Origin: Streptomyces sp. P3
GTDB lineage: Bacteria; Actinomycetota; Actinomycetes; Streptomycetales; Streptomycetaceae
Assembly: GCA_016893485.2 (NCBI GenBank)
Contig: JAFEKX020000001.1
Coordinates: 558,001 to 622,000 of the forward strand
DNA length: 64,000 nucleotides
Direction: 5' to 3'
This document shows, piece after piece, positions 18,961 to 28,734 of the stretch; position 1 is the stretch's first letter, and each line of letters begins with the position of its first letter. A program made the position numbers and the translations under genes. The notes beneath the pieces were generated by a model. The model had not been told where the DNA came from, ran no database searches, and saw nothing but the letters and a program-made list of their open reading frames with translations.

Positions 18961-19023
18961 GCCGGCCCCCTTCCTGAAAGGCGCGACCACCCCACTCGCC
19001 ACCACGATCCGTTGGAGCCGCAC

Positions 19024-20474
19024 ATGAGTTCGTCCCCCCGCACGGCACGCACGGCGGCGCTGGTCGCCCTGCTGCCGGCCGTGGTGTTCTCGCTCGTCTC
19101 CACACCCACGTCGACCGCGGCGCCCCAGGCCGCGGCCGTCACCAGCACGACGTTCCGCAATCCGCTCAACACCGGGCCCGACCCGTATCTGACGTACTGG
19201 AACGGCTCGTACTACATGACCACGACCCAGGGCGGCAGCATCCGCATGTGGCGCTCGGCGTCCCTGGCCATCCTCCTGGAGTCGGACCCGGTCACCGTCT
19301 GGACCGACACCGACTCCTCCCGCAACCAGAACATCTGGGCGTCGGAGTTCTACCGCTTCGGCAACCGCTGGTACCTCTACTACACGGCGGACGACGGCGT
19401 CGACGACCACCACCGCGTCTACGTCCTGGAGTCCGACGCCGACTCCCCCACCGGCCCCTACCACTTCAAGTCGGCACTGATCCCGCCCAACCACACGAAC
19501 GACTTCGCGATCGACCCCAGCGTCTTCACCCACGACGGCCGCCTGTACCTCGCCTACAGCGGCATCAACGCCTACCAGCACAACGGCCTGAACATCGCAC
19601 CCCTGTCGAACCCCTACACCGTCTCCGGCAACGCGGTCGCGATCGACAGGGCGGGCGGTTGCGCGGAGGTGCGCGAGGGACCGGAGTTCCTGAACCGCAA
19701 CGGCCGTACCTGGATGACGTATTCGACCTGTGACACCGGAAAGCCCGACTACCAGCTGTGGATGATGTCCCTGGCCGACGGCGCCGACCCGCTGGTGGCG
19801 TCCAACTGGCAGCAGCGCGGCGGGGCGGTGTTCTCGCGCAATGACGCGGTCGGTGTCTACGGCCCCGGCCACCACGCCTTCTTCAAATCCCCGGACGGCA
19901 CGGAGGACTGGATGGTCTACCACGCGAAGTCGACGTCCCAGTACACCTACACCGACCGCGCCAGCCGGGCCCAGAAGATCGGCTGGAACGCCGACGGCAG
20001 CCCGAACCTGGGCGCCCGCTCGCCATGGGCGCCACCCAGAACCTGCCCTCCGGAGACCCCGGTTCGGGCAACCACTGGCTCAACGACGACGGCCGCTCCA
20101 GCGCGGACGGCACCCTCGCCTACACCGGGGCCTGGAACTCCGGCACGGGCTGCGCAACGCAGTGCTTCTGGGGTGACGACCACTGGAGCGACCAGGCCGG
20201 CAACACGGCGACCTTCACCTTCACCGGCACCCGGATCGCCCTGCTGTCGGTACGCGACACCGGCAACGGCATCGCCGCCCTCAGCGTCGACGGCGGTACG
20301 GAGACCCGGGTCGACTTCTACGGGGCGATCCGCACGGGTGAGACCGTCCAGTACGTCAGCCCCAAACTCGCCTTCGGCCGGCACACCCTGCGGATCCGCG
20401 TGACGGGCGAGCACAACGCCCAGTCGACGGCCTCGTTCGTGAGCGTGGACCGGGCCGAGGTGTACACCGACTGA
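19024..20474 (+). CDS. Secreted GH43 enzyme with C-terminal beta-sandwich module (frameshifted)
   Basis: ATG 19024 opens a Sec signal peptide (LVALLPAVVFSLVSTPTST). The five-bladed GH43 propeller follows: base Asp in PLNTGPDPYLTYWNG, pKa-setting Asp in DFAIDPSVFTHDGRLYLAYSG, and general acid Glu in CAEVREGPEFLNRNG. GH43 enzymes act on arabinan, xylan or their side chains. A shift near 20025 leads to a module of about 130 residues (TLAYTGAWNSGTG, ATFTFTGTRIALLSV) likely to bind carbohydrate. It follows the transporter operon by 63 bases, so it probably makes extracellular sugars that the ABC system takes up and the GH2 enzyme processes. Confidence 0.85.
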
Positions 20475-20556
20475 CCGGCCACGAAGCCGTCGCGATGCGG
20501 CAGGCCGGGATGTCTCCAGGCGTCGGCCGGATGTACGGCGCACTCGGTCGGGTGCG

Positions 20557-21135
20557 TCAGATCATGTCGTCCAGGGGACGCAGTTCGTCGGCGTAGGAGA
20601 CCGCGGTGCGCCGCAGGATCCCGTTGCGCGCGACCGTGTACTGCCCCATCCGCCACAGCGGCGGCGAGTAGGTGTGGATCGACACGCTGCCCGCGTCGCG
20701 TCCGGTGAGCCGGTGGATGTGGTCCGGGCCGAAGCAGAAGACCTGGCCGGCCGGAACCTCGGTCGCCAGGCTCGGCACGCCGACGGCCAGGTTGTGTTCG
20801 ACGAGTGCTCCCTCGGCCACCGCCACGGCGCCGGACGAAACATCGTGATCGTGCCAACCGGTGTCGTTCCGGGGCGTCCAGCACAGCACCCAGACATCGA
20901 CGTGGGCGTCCCGGTACAGCGAGACGTAGTGCCGGTTGTCGTCGTCGTAGGCGACGTGCTCGCGCCAGAGGTCGGGGTCCGCGGCTATCGACGAGGCCAG
21001 CTCCAGCAGCTCCCGCTTGTCGAGGTCGCGGCCCGGAAGCGCGTCGAGGGTGACGGCCGCCCGTACGTGATGCCACGGCTCGGCGTCGCGGGCGGCGGCG
21101 GTGTCGAGGTCGTGGGACGGAAGCGGTGCGGTCAC
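20557..21135 (-). CDS. Cysteine dioxygenase-type cupin
   Basis: An intact 192-residue frame. The cupin metal-binding residues are visible as His-x-His in DTGWHDHDVSSGAV and a third His in PDHIHRLTG. The distal SxHxY motif reads SIHTYSPPL, matching the Ser-His-Tyr triad of cysteine dioxygenases, which oxidise L-cysteine to cysteine sulfinic acid using non-haem iron. It faces the GH43 gene convergently and is divergent from a LacI gene. No partner sulfur gene is next to it. Confidence 0.85.
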   Translation of the reverse strand: MTAPLPSHDLDTAAARDAEPWHHVRAAVTLDALPGRDLDKRELLELASSIAADPDLWREHVAYDDDNRHYVSLYRDAHVDVWVLCWTPRNDTGWHDHDVSSGAVAVAEGALVEHNLAVGVPSLATEVPAGQVFCFGPDHIHRLTGRDAGSVSIHTYSPPLWRMGQYTVARNGILRRTAVSYADELRPLDDMI

Positions 21136-21499
21136 GGTCGTACTCCTTCGAGCGTGTGGCGTGGATTGCGGACGCGTACGTCGGGTGTCGCCGCCGCGCC
21201 GGGTTCGGGGCCGACCGGGGCGGCACAGGGCCAGGGCGGCGGCGCGCAGGCCTGAGCGACCGCGTCCTGCGCCCGGCGGCCGTACCGGCGATGCGTCGCG
21301 GGCCGGGGTCCGGGCGGGCCCGTCGCAGCGGCTCGTGGTCCTCCGGCCTTACCCAGAAGGGCTGTTCACCGGGCAGGCGCGGCATCCCGGCGTCGGGGCG
21401 GGGCGGGTGCGGGCGGATTCTCGACCGCTCGACGAGGGCTTGCGGGCACAGGGGTCGGCGAAGGTCGGTCGCGCCGTGTTCGCACCGCCGTCTCCTTAC
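21136..21499. other. Intergenic stretch with no supported gene
   Basis: The 364 bases upstream of the cysteine dioxygenase gene carry open frames on both strands but no family motif or good start. It must contain the dioxygenase promoter on the minus strand. Confidence 0.4.
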
Positions 21500-21537
21500 T
21501 TAAGCGGTTCAGTGATGCGATACAGTGAAGCGCTTAA
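21500..21537. promoter_or_regulatory. Twin LacI-type operator, TTAAGCGGTTCA and TGAAGCGCTTAA
   Basis: Two 12-bp near-palindromes, 21500-21511 and 21526-21537, are inverted copies differing at one position and are separated by 14 bases. Each is centred on CG as in LacI-family operators. They lie 93-130 bases before the second LacI gene in a locally AT-richer stretch that looks like its promoter, so autoregulation is likely. Confidence 0.65.
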
Positions 21538-21629
21538 GCTGACCCGATGTCAATGCTCGACCGGAGGCCGCTCCCCCTCCCCGGGCGGCAGGAGCGGTTC
21601 CCGGTTCATGCGGTCGTTACACTGACGAA

Positions 21630-22646
21630 GTGCCAAAACAGCCGCGGCGGATCACCCTGCGCGACATCGCGGAGGAGACCGGGCTCTCCGCCGCCGCGGT
21701 GTCGTACGCGCTGCGCGGACTTCAGGTACCCGCCGAGACCCAGCGCCGTGTCCGTGAGGTGGCCGACCGGCTGGGTTACCAGGCCGATCCGATCGCCCGC
21801 GCCCTGGCCTCCGGCCGCACGGGATACGTCGGGGTGCTGTGCGGTTCGCTCGCCGACGTGTGGCAGCAGGACATCGCCGCCGCGCTGGGCCGCAGATTCC
21901 TCGGCGTCGGTCGGCACGCCCTGATCGTCGACGCCTCCAACGACCCCGAGCTGGAGGCGACGCTCGCCTCCCAACTGGCCGACCAGCGGGTGGACGCCCT
22001 GATCGTGCTGCCGGTCGACCCGGCCGCCGCCCACTGGAAAGAGGTCGCCCGGCGGACCGTACTGACCTCCATCGGTGACGGTTTGCCCGGGGCGGCCACC
22101 GCCGCGGAGGTCGTCTTCGACAACGAGGCCGGGGTCACCGACGCCCTTCAGCGGCTCGTCGACTGCGGTCACCGGAGGATCGCCGTCATGACGCCGAGTC
22201 GGCCCACCACGCCCGACCGTCCGGCCGAGGCGATCGCCCATCAGGTCGCGCAGCGGCTCGGGCTGGACGTCACGCTCCACCCCTCCCCGCACGACCTGGA
22301 CGGCGCCACGGCGGTGGCGCGGACCGTGCTGAGTTCCGCGAATCCACCGACCGCGTTCCTGTGCCTGGCCGACTCGATGGCCTACGGCGTCTACGCCGGA
22401 GCACGGGAGTTGGGGCTCGACGTGCCCGATGACGTCTCGGTCATGGGCTTCGACGACCATCCGCTGTCGCGGCTGCTGACGCCTCCCCTGTCCAGCTACC
22501 GGTGGCCTGCGGACCTCCTGGTGGACCTGGTGGTCAAGCGCACGGTCAAAGCGATCGACGAGGACAAGCTCAGCCGCCGCAAGGTGCTGGCCCCGGAGGC
22601 GAAGCCCCGCGGTTCGGTCGCTCCGCCGAGGACCGTACGCCGGTAG
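21630..22646 (+). CDS. LacI-family transcriptional regulator 2
   Basis: GTG 21630 directly precedes the HTH (RITLRDIAEETGLSAAAVSYALRG). The hinge (ADPIARALASGRTGYVGVL) and sensor domain follow, ending APPRTVRR; 338 residues, intact. The sensor reads NDPELEATLASQLADQRVDALIVLP and LGLDVPDDVSVMGFDDHPLSRLLTPPLSS. No transport or hydrolase gene is adjacent, so its target is not clear from context beyond its own twin operator upstream. Confidence 0.87.
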   Translation: MPKQPRRITLRDIAEETGLSAAAVSYALRGLQVPAETQRRVREVADRLGYQADPIARALASGRTGYVGVLCGSLADVWQQDIAAALGRRFLGVGRHALIVDASNDPELEATLASQLADQRVDALIVLPVDPAAAHWKEVARRTVLTSIGDGLPGAATAAEVVFDNEAGVTDALQRLVDCGHRRIAVMTPSRPTTPDRPAEAIAHQVAQRLGLDVTLHPSPHDLDGATAVARTVLSSANPPTAFLCLADSMAYGVYAGARELGLDVPDDVSVMGFDDHPLSRLLTPPLSSYRWPADLLVDLVVKRTVKAIDEDKLSRRKVLAPEAKPRGSVAPPRTVRR

Positions 22647-22704
22647 GGCCACGCTCCGCGCCCGGCCCAGCAGATGGTGAATCGGCCCGGTGCGCGCCTG
22701 AGGA

Positions 22705-24677
22705 TCAGGTTCCGGGTGTGCCGACGGCGGCCAGATCCTCACCGGTGGAGAGGTGGGCCCGGACGGTGACGCGCGGTTCGCGGGCGGCGGGTACGGCGAG
22801 GGTGCGGGCCCGCTTCGTGGCCGTCACGTCTCCGCTCATCGAAATACGTGTCACCGCGCGGCTGCCGGCGGCCAGCGCGTACCAGTGGCCCTTCGGGGAC
22901 CGCCAGCCGCTCGCGGCCACGATGTGCTGCCCGAACCGGCTGCACGCCGCAGTCGCGCGAGCCCGGGCGATCGTACGGCCGGGTTCGGCGGGCGCGTACC
23001 GACTCGTGCGGAAGGACACCGTCACGTCGCCGGAGCCGCGCCAGGTGTCGGCGCGGGCGCAGGTCCACACGGCGTGGCCGCCTCCGTCGGGCAGGTCCTG
23101 CTCGGCGAAGTCCCAGTTGTTGACGGCGCGTACGCCGGTGTGGCGCAGGGATGTCAGGGAGCAGGCCTGGTGGGCCCAGGCCAGCAGTGCCTGCGGGCCG
23201 GTGGCCTCGCGGGGCGCGCGGGCGGGCGGTGTGCCGTGCCCGGGCAGCGGGGTGTAGGTGAGGTGGACCGGGGACAGGTCGCCCAGGGGGCGAGCAGGAA
23301 CGCGTGGTGTTCGGCGATGCGTTCCGAGGAGCGCAGTTGCAGGACCGGGCGGTTGTCGCAGTTCTCCGAGGCGGGGATGGTCGGCACCCGGTCCGTGACG
23401 CCGTCCTTCGAGACGTGCAGGGCGCGGGCGAGGACGTCGGGGTGCAGCAGGTCGCGGGTCTCTGCCTCGGCGACCCAGGGGGCCAGCAGGTAGCGGGCGG
23501 TGCTCCCTGCGGGCGTGAGGGTGACGGCCGCCGCCGTGGTGACGTCCGCGTCGTCGGCACGGGCGACGCTCAACTCCGGGTCCCGCGCGGCGGAACGGGT
23601 CTCGCTGTAGCGGGCGAGGCGCTGGCCGTCGTAGAGCAGCACCACCGCACGGTCGTCGAGGTTGCCGGCGTAGAGCAGTTGGGGTGCGGTGACCGGCGGG
23701 GTCGCGGTCGTGGCGGGGGCGAGGGTGATGCGGATGCGCGGGTGGGTCCATGCGGACAGGGCGCGGTCGAGGAGGCTCCGGTCGTGTGCGCGGGAGCCGC
23801 GGGCCGGCCATGCGGTGAAGTCGACCCGCGAGGTGTTGTCCCATGTCCCGGCGGCCGTGCGCACCAGGTCCGTCGTGCTCGGGATGCCGTGGGCCGTCGG
23901 TACCTGGGAAGCCGTCCGGTGTGTCGTGCCGTCGTCGGCCACGGCCAGGGTCACCGCCGTGACCAGACCGAGCGCGGCCACTCCGAGGACCAGGCGGGCC
24001 CGCCTGGTGCGGCGCAGCAGGTCGGTGGGGCCGGCCTGGAGGGCGCAGGCGTCGAACTCCTGTGACGCGAGGAGCGCGGCGGGCGACCTGCGGGACTCCT
24101 CCTCCAGGATGCCCGCGGGTGCGCAGGGCGGCGGGCACGTCCGGCGCGTCCGCCGCCTCCAGCAGGTCCTGGACGGTGTCGTCGGAAAGACCGTGGACGG
24201 TACGCAACAGGAACGCCGCGCGGGCCGCGGCGGGGGCCGCGGACAGCCGTTGTGCCAGGGCGAGTTCGTCCACCCCGCCCGAACGCGGGAACAGCCGCAA
24301 CCCCCAGACCAGCGGCAGCCGGGGCGCAGGGCGCCCGGGTGAACCCAGCCCGCGGGCCACAGCCGCGGCCGTCTGCCGTAGGTCAGCGCGGCGCGCACCA
24401 CCTCCACCAGGAGGCGTCGCTCGACGGTGTCCCCGGCGCGTGACTCCTCGCGCGGCGAGGGGACGGCGGGTGCGGTGTGTGTCGCTCGTGCGTGGCGCAG
24501 CGCACGCTGGACGAGGGAGTGCGCCACGAGGACCCGCTGGTGCCGGCCCAGCGAGGCGGGCAGGACGAGGTGCGCCAGGCGGACCAGGTCGCCGTACTGC
24601 TCGACGAGGACGGATTCGGCCTGCCGAACCCGGGACCTGGCACCGCCGGCATCGGGCCGGAGCGAGCGAAGATGCAT
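22705..24677 (-). CDS. Sigma-like membrane protein, function unknown (frameshifted)
   Basis: The chosen ATG 24677 leads to RQAESVLVEQYGDLVRLAHLVLPASLG and RVLVAHSLVQRAL, resembling the helical start of sigma-factor-like proteins. After a shift near 24355 a segment like sigma region 4 follows (AQRLSAAPAAARAAFLLRTVHGLSDD). A shift near 24118 leads to one membrane helix (LVLGVAALGLVTAVTLAVA, about residue 230) and an outer domain of about 400 residues (LSAWTHPRIRITLAPA, AVVLLYDGQRLARYSE). A third shift near 23290 precedes the end at 22705. I know no function. A broken partial copy of its N-terminus lies at about 41060-41290. Confidence 0.6.
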
Positions 24678-24861
24678 GGAACGGACGCTTTCCGGGAGGG
24701 GTGTGGCGAGGTGGTGTTGCGTCAAACGAGTGAATGCCGGACAGGTCACCGTTACCTGCCGCGGAACGAGACCTCTGCCTGGACGGGTCCGGCGGCTGAG
24801 CAACGCCCGGTCCGGCCCGGGCGCGTCGACGGCCGGTTCGGTGATCGGGCAAAGTGATGCG

Positions 24862-26080
24862 GTGAGCGACGACGACACCACCGCACCGGCCCCGCGGCCC
24901 ACCTCCGAGGAGAACCGGCACGCCAGTTGGCTGGAACTGTTCTTCGACCTGGTCGCCGTGGCGGGCGTGGCGCAGATCGCGCACCTGCTGCACGGCGTCC
25001 CGGACCTGTCGGACCTGGGTCTGTACGCGCTGCTGTTCCTGGCCTTCTGGACGGCCTGGATCTGCTTCACCCTCTACGCGAACGTGGCCTACGAGAACAC
25101 CCACGTCCGTACGGTGCTCGCCGCGATGTTCGGCATGGCCGTCATGGCGGCGGCGGTTCCGGGGTGCACGAGGGGGACGACCGGCACGCTCGGGTGTTCG
25201 CCCTCGCCTACGTGTTGATCCGGGCGCTGGCGAGCCGCGCCTGGCAGCACCGTCGCCAGATCCTCGTCGACTGGCCGGCCGCCCAGATGTCGCTCGGCGT
25301 GATCCCGTGGACGGTCTCCCTCTGGGCGCACAGCCCGACGCGCTACTGGCTCTGGGCGCTCGGTATCGCCCTCGATCTCTACGTCACGTTCGCGGTCTCG
25401 GCACGCGACATCGTCGAGCACCAGGAGGCGCGTGAGCGCCGCGGCGACCGTCCCTCCCGGCGCGGCTCGGCAGGGGGACCGTCGTTCGCACGGTCGCAGA
25501 CGGAGCACCTGAGCGAGCGCCTGGGCCTCTTCGTCATCATCGTGCTGGGTGAGGGTGTCGCCCAGGTGGTCCAAGCCACGTCCGAGGCGGAGTGGGACAC
25601 CAAGTTGTACATGCTCGCCGTCGCGGCGTTCTTCCTGCTGACCACCCTGTGGTCGTTGTCGTTCCGGCACGGCTACGCGGGCGTACCGCACCTGGCGGCA
25701 GGTGTGTTGCCCGCCCGTGCGGCGCTGCCCTGCACTGCTTCGTGTCCGGCTGCCTCGCCGCGCTGGCCGCCGGGCTGGGAGCCGCGGCCGAGCACCTGGA
25801 GACGCTGCCGGACGCCACCCGGTGGCTGCTCTGCTCGGCCTTGGCCGGGTACTTCCTGCTCAGCGGACTCGCCTGGCTTGGCCGGGCCGGCCGGGAACGG
25901 CGGTGGCTGCTGTGCGTGGCCCTGCCCTGCTGCGTACTGCCCCTGCTCCTGGCCGTGTTCGGCGCGCACCTCCGCACCGTGACGGTGGTCTGGCTGCTCG
26001 TCCTCATCGCCCTGTGGCCGATCCGCTACGAACACCGGTCGACGAAGCCGTCGAAGCAGGCGGTGGGGAACGGGAGTTGA
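24862..26080 (+). CDS. ltrA: Low temperature requirement A (LtrA)-family membrane protein (frameshifted)
   Basis: GTG 24862 was chosen as the start before the conserved opening HASWLELFFDLVAVAGVAQIAHLLHG. The product has many membrane helices (LYALLFLAFWTAWICFTLYANV, LGLFVIIVLGEGVAQVVQ) and the family sequence RSQTEHLSERLGLF. Shifts occur near 25165 and 25715. LtrA proteins are poly-helix membrane proteins named from Listeria; their biochemical role is not settled. It is divergent from the sigma-like membrane protein gene, and the 184 bases between them hold both promoters. Confidence 0.8.
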
Positions 26081-26184
26081 GCCATGGGGCCGGGTTGTAC
26101 CGGGGGCGCGGACTCGGGCAGGCTGGCTTACCCGTCGCCAGGAGAGGCGGGACGAGCGGAAGGAGTCCCGGGCATGATCAGTGG

Positions 26185-26598
26185 GTGCCCGTCCGTACCG
26201 GAGCACGGCCCGTCCCGTCGCCCGTGGCCACGCCGCTGGTCTGGGCCGCGGCATCCGGTGGGGCGCTGGCGCTGGTGGCGCTGTTCAACGCCCTGGTGGG
26301 GCCCGGTCGGCCTTCGCCCGCCCTGGCCGCGTTGTCGCTGCTCTCCGTGCTGCTCGGCCTGTGCGCCCGCTTCGCGGCGGCGCCCGGTACCGCCGTGCTG
26401 TGCTGGCTCTTCCTCAACGGCCTCGCCGTGCCGCCCGCCGGCACCCTCACCTGGGCGGGACACCGCGACGCGTTCTGGCTCGCCTGCCTGTGCACCGCCG
26501 CCCTGGTAGGCACGGCGCTGGGGCGCCTCCGCCACGCCCGGGCCGCCTACCGCCGGGTCACAACCAACGTCGGCGGCTCGACGGAGACGGGATCATGA
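26185..26598 (+). CDS. Small membrane protein, not recognised
   Basis: The most coding-like frame here runs to TGA at 26596-26598. GTG 26185 is the best start in frame, though an upstream ATG at 26174 (other frame, better spaced after GGAGTC) leaves the start unsure. About 137 residues with three or four hydrophobic segments (ATPLVWAAASGGALALVALF, LAALSLLSVLLGLCARF, FWLACLCTAALVGTALG) and a short basic tail. No known motif. Confidence 0.5.
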   Translation: MPVRTGARPVPSPVATPLVWAAASGGALALVALFNALVGPGRPSPALAALSLLSVLLGLCARFAAAPGTAVLCWLFLNGLAVPPAGTLTWAGHRDAFWLACLCTAALVGTALGRLRHARAAYRRVTTNVGGSTETGS

Positions 26599-26794
26599 CC
26601 GGAGCGGCCGTTCACCGAGCCCTACCATCATCCGGCCGTCCAGGACGGCTTCCCGAGCAGGCCACCCGGCCGGGTGACGCCCGACCGCATCCTCACTGCT
26701 CGCCGGATCGAAAAAAGCCATTTCTGGGCTTCGTGTCCGGATCCCTCCTATCGTGGAACGACACAGTGACCCTCGGCGTCGAAGCGGGCAGGCC

Positions 26795-28029
26795 ATGCAG
26801 GATCCGGAGATCGACCACGCGGCGGTCTTCCGAGCCCTGCCCGGCATGGTGGCCCTGCTCACCCCCGAGCTGGTGTACATCGACGCCAACGAGGACTTCG
26901 AGCGCCTGTCGGGACGCACCCGCGAGGAACTGATCGGCCGCTACATCTTCGATGTCTTCCCCGAGAACCCGGGCGACCCGGCGGCGGCCGGCATGCGCGA
27001 GACCCGGGAGTCGATGCTGCGCGCGGCGACCACCGGCGAGCGCGACACGATGGCCCTGCGCTCCGCTACGACATCGAGGACCCCCTGCGTCCCGGCCGAT
27101 GGGTGGAGCACTACTGGAGCCCGGTCAACGCACCCGTGTTCGGCTCCGACGGAAAGGTGACGCTGATCATCCACCGGGTGGAAGAGGTCACCGAGTTCGT
27201 CCGGGCCTTCGGCGGCGGCCGGGTCGACGACAGACGGGCCCGGGTACTGGAGGCCGAGCTGTACACCCGGGCACGCGAGTTGCAGGAGGTCAACGAGCGG
27301 CTGCGCAAGGCGCACGCCCATGAGCGCGAGGTGGCCCTGACCCTGCAGGCGGCGATGCTGCCCCCGCCACGGCCTGTCGGCCACCACCGGGCGGCCGTCC
27401 GCTACCAGCCCGCCCTCGACGCCCTGAACGTCTGCGGCGACTGGTACGACCTGGTCGACCTGCCCGACGGCGGGATGGCGGTCGCCGTCGGTGACGTCGT
27501 CGGGCACGGACTGGCGGCGGCCTGCGCCATGGGTCAGCTGCGCAGCGCCCCTGAGCGCGGCCTGCCGGGTCGCCGACGGGCCGGGCCCCGCCCTTGAGGC
27601 CCTCGGCCTGTACGCCCGTTTCGTCGAGGGCGCCGAGTCTGCCACGGCGGTGACGACGTTCATCGACTGGGACGACCACACCATCACCTACAGCTGCGCG
27701 GGCCACCCTCCCCGGCGCTGCTCGCCCCCGACGGCACGGTGACCTTCCTCGACCGGGCCACCGACCCACCGCTGGGCGCCAGGCCCGAGCATGTCGGCCG
27801 GCCGGAGACGAGCGTCGCCTTCGCCGAGGGCGCCACCCTCGTGCTGTACACCGACGGACTGATCGAACGGCGTACGGAGGACATCGACCGCGGCCTGGCC
27901 CGCCTCGCCGACTCCCTCGTCCACCACCGGCACGCGGACCCCGAGCCCCTGGCCGACGCCCTGCTCGCGGACCTGCTCCCCGCCGAGGGCAACACCGACG
28001 ACACGGCCCTGGTCGTCCTGCGCCTGTGA
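26795..28029 (+). CDS. PAS-SpoIIE (PP2C) phosphatase (frameshifted)
   Basis: ATG 26795 begins a PAS domain (FRALPGMVALLTPELVYIDANEDFERLSGRTREELIGRYIFDVFPEN). A shift near 27065 joins WVEHYWSPVNAPVFGSDG and a coiled linker (ELQEVNERLRKAHAHEREVALTLQ). The SpoIIE/PP2C part shows metal-binding Asp residues in CGDWYDLVDLPDGG and VAVGDVVGHGLAAA, then TLVLYTDGLIERR and the closing NTDDTALVVLRL. Shifts near 27550 and 27715 break it. Such enzymes dephosphorylate anti-sigma-factor antagonists in partner-switching pathways. It is one of three SpoIIE-type phosphatases in this window. Confidence 0.83.
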
Positions 28030-28045
28030 CGGCGGCTCCGGTGAG

Positions 28046-28074
28046 CCACATATCGCGTGATCCACATATCGTGT
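28046..28074. repeat. Tandem 13-mer direct repeat CCACATATCGYGT
   Basis: CCACATATCGCGT (28046-28058) and CCACATATCGTGT (28062-28074) differ at one base and start 16 bases apart. This AT-rich island lies in the 80 bases between the phosphatase stop and the YqeY-like start, so it could be an operator or promoter element for the latter. Confidence 0.5.
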
Positions 28075-28109
28075 TGTGGGTCAGGTGACGCCGCCGTAGG
28101 GTCGCCGGC

Positions 28110-28472
28110 ATGTCTCTACGTCTTCGCATGCGTCGCGCGCTCCCCGAAGCGATGCGCGCACGGGACAAGGCCGCGGTGAGCGCCCTTCGCACAACCCTTG
28201 CCGCGCTGGACAACGCGGAGGCGGTGTCCCTGGAGGAGTTCGAGCCGCGCGGCCCGGCCCTTGAGCAGTCGCCGATGGGGGCCGGCGCGACCGACGTGGC
28301 CCGGCGTGAGCTGAGTGAGCACCGTGTGGTCGAGATGGTGCGGGCCGAGGCCGCCGAACGACTGGATGCCGCGGCGCGGTTGACCGCTCCCGCGCACGCT
28401 CACCGCGCCGCACGGCTCCGCGCCGAGGCCGACGTGCTGCTGCGCTTCCTCGACGGTCCGGACACCGCGTGA
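28110..28472 (+). CDS. GatB/YqeY-like small helical protein
   Basis: An intact 120-residue frame from ATG 28110. The sequence LRLRMRRALPEAMRARDKAAVSALRTTLAALDNAEAV resembles the N-terminal helices of YqeY proteins, which share a domain with the tRNA-amidating GatB subunit. It continues with RRELSEHRVVEMVRAEAAERLDAAARL. It is shorter than typical YqeY. Many actinobacteria carry this short form; its role is unknown. The stretch 28473-28734 has no other gene. Confidence 0.65.
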   Translation: MSLRLRMRRALPEAMRARDKAAVSALRTTLAALDNAEAVSLEEFEPRGPALEQSPMGAGATDVARRELSEHRVVEMVRAEAAERLDAAARLTAPAHAHRAARLRAEADVLLRFLDGPDTA

Positions 28473-28631
28473 CCATCGGGGGCCGAGGTGCATGCCCCAC
28501 GCCGAACACGTCGACGTCCTCGCCTGCTTGTCGAAGGGTCGGCGGCGCCGAAACCGGAACCAGCCGGGCAGAACGGGCTCGCCGACGCCGGAACCGGTCA
28601 CGAGCCTGACGCGCGAGGACGCCGGAACCCT

Positions 28632-28645
28632 TGACAACGATGTCG
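28632..28645. promoter_or_regulatory. Shared 14-mer TGACAACGATGTCG, second copy
   Basis: Identical to 7626-7639. It lies 90 bases before the GH31 start. A common regulator of these two secreted enzymes is suggested by the identical imperfect dyad, not shown. Confidence 0.4.
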
Positions 28646-28734
28646 CCCGGCGGCAGATTCCACCGGGCGCGAACGGGAACCGGCACACCTCCACCACGGG
28701 CCCACGTGGCCCCACTTCCAGGACGGAGCCGTCC

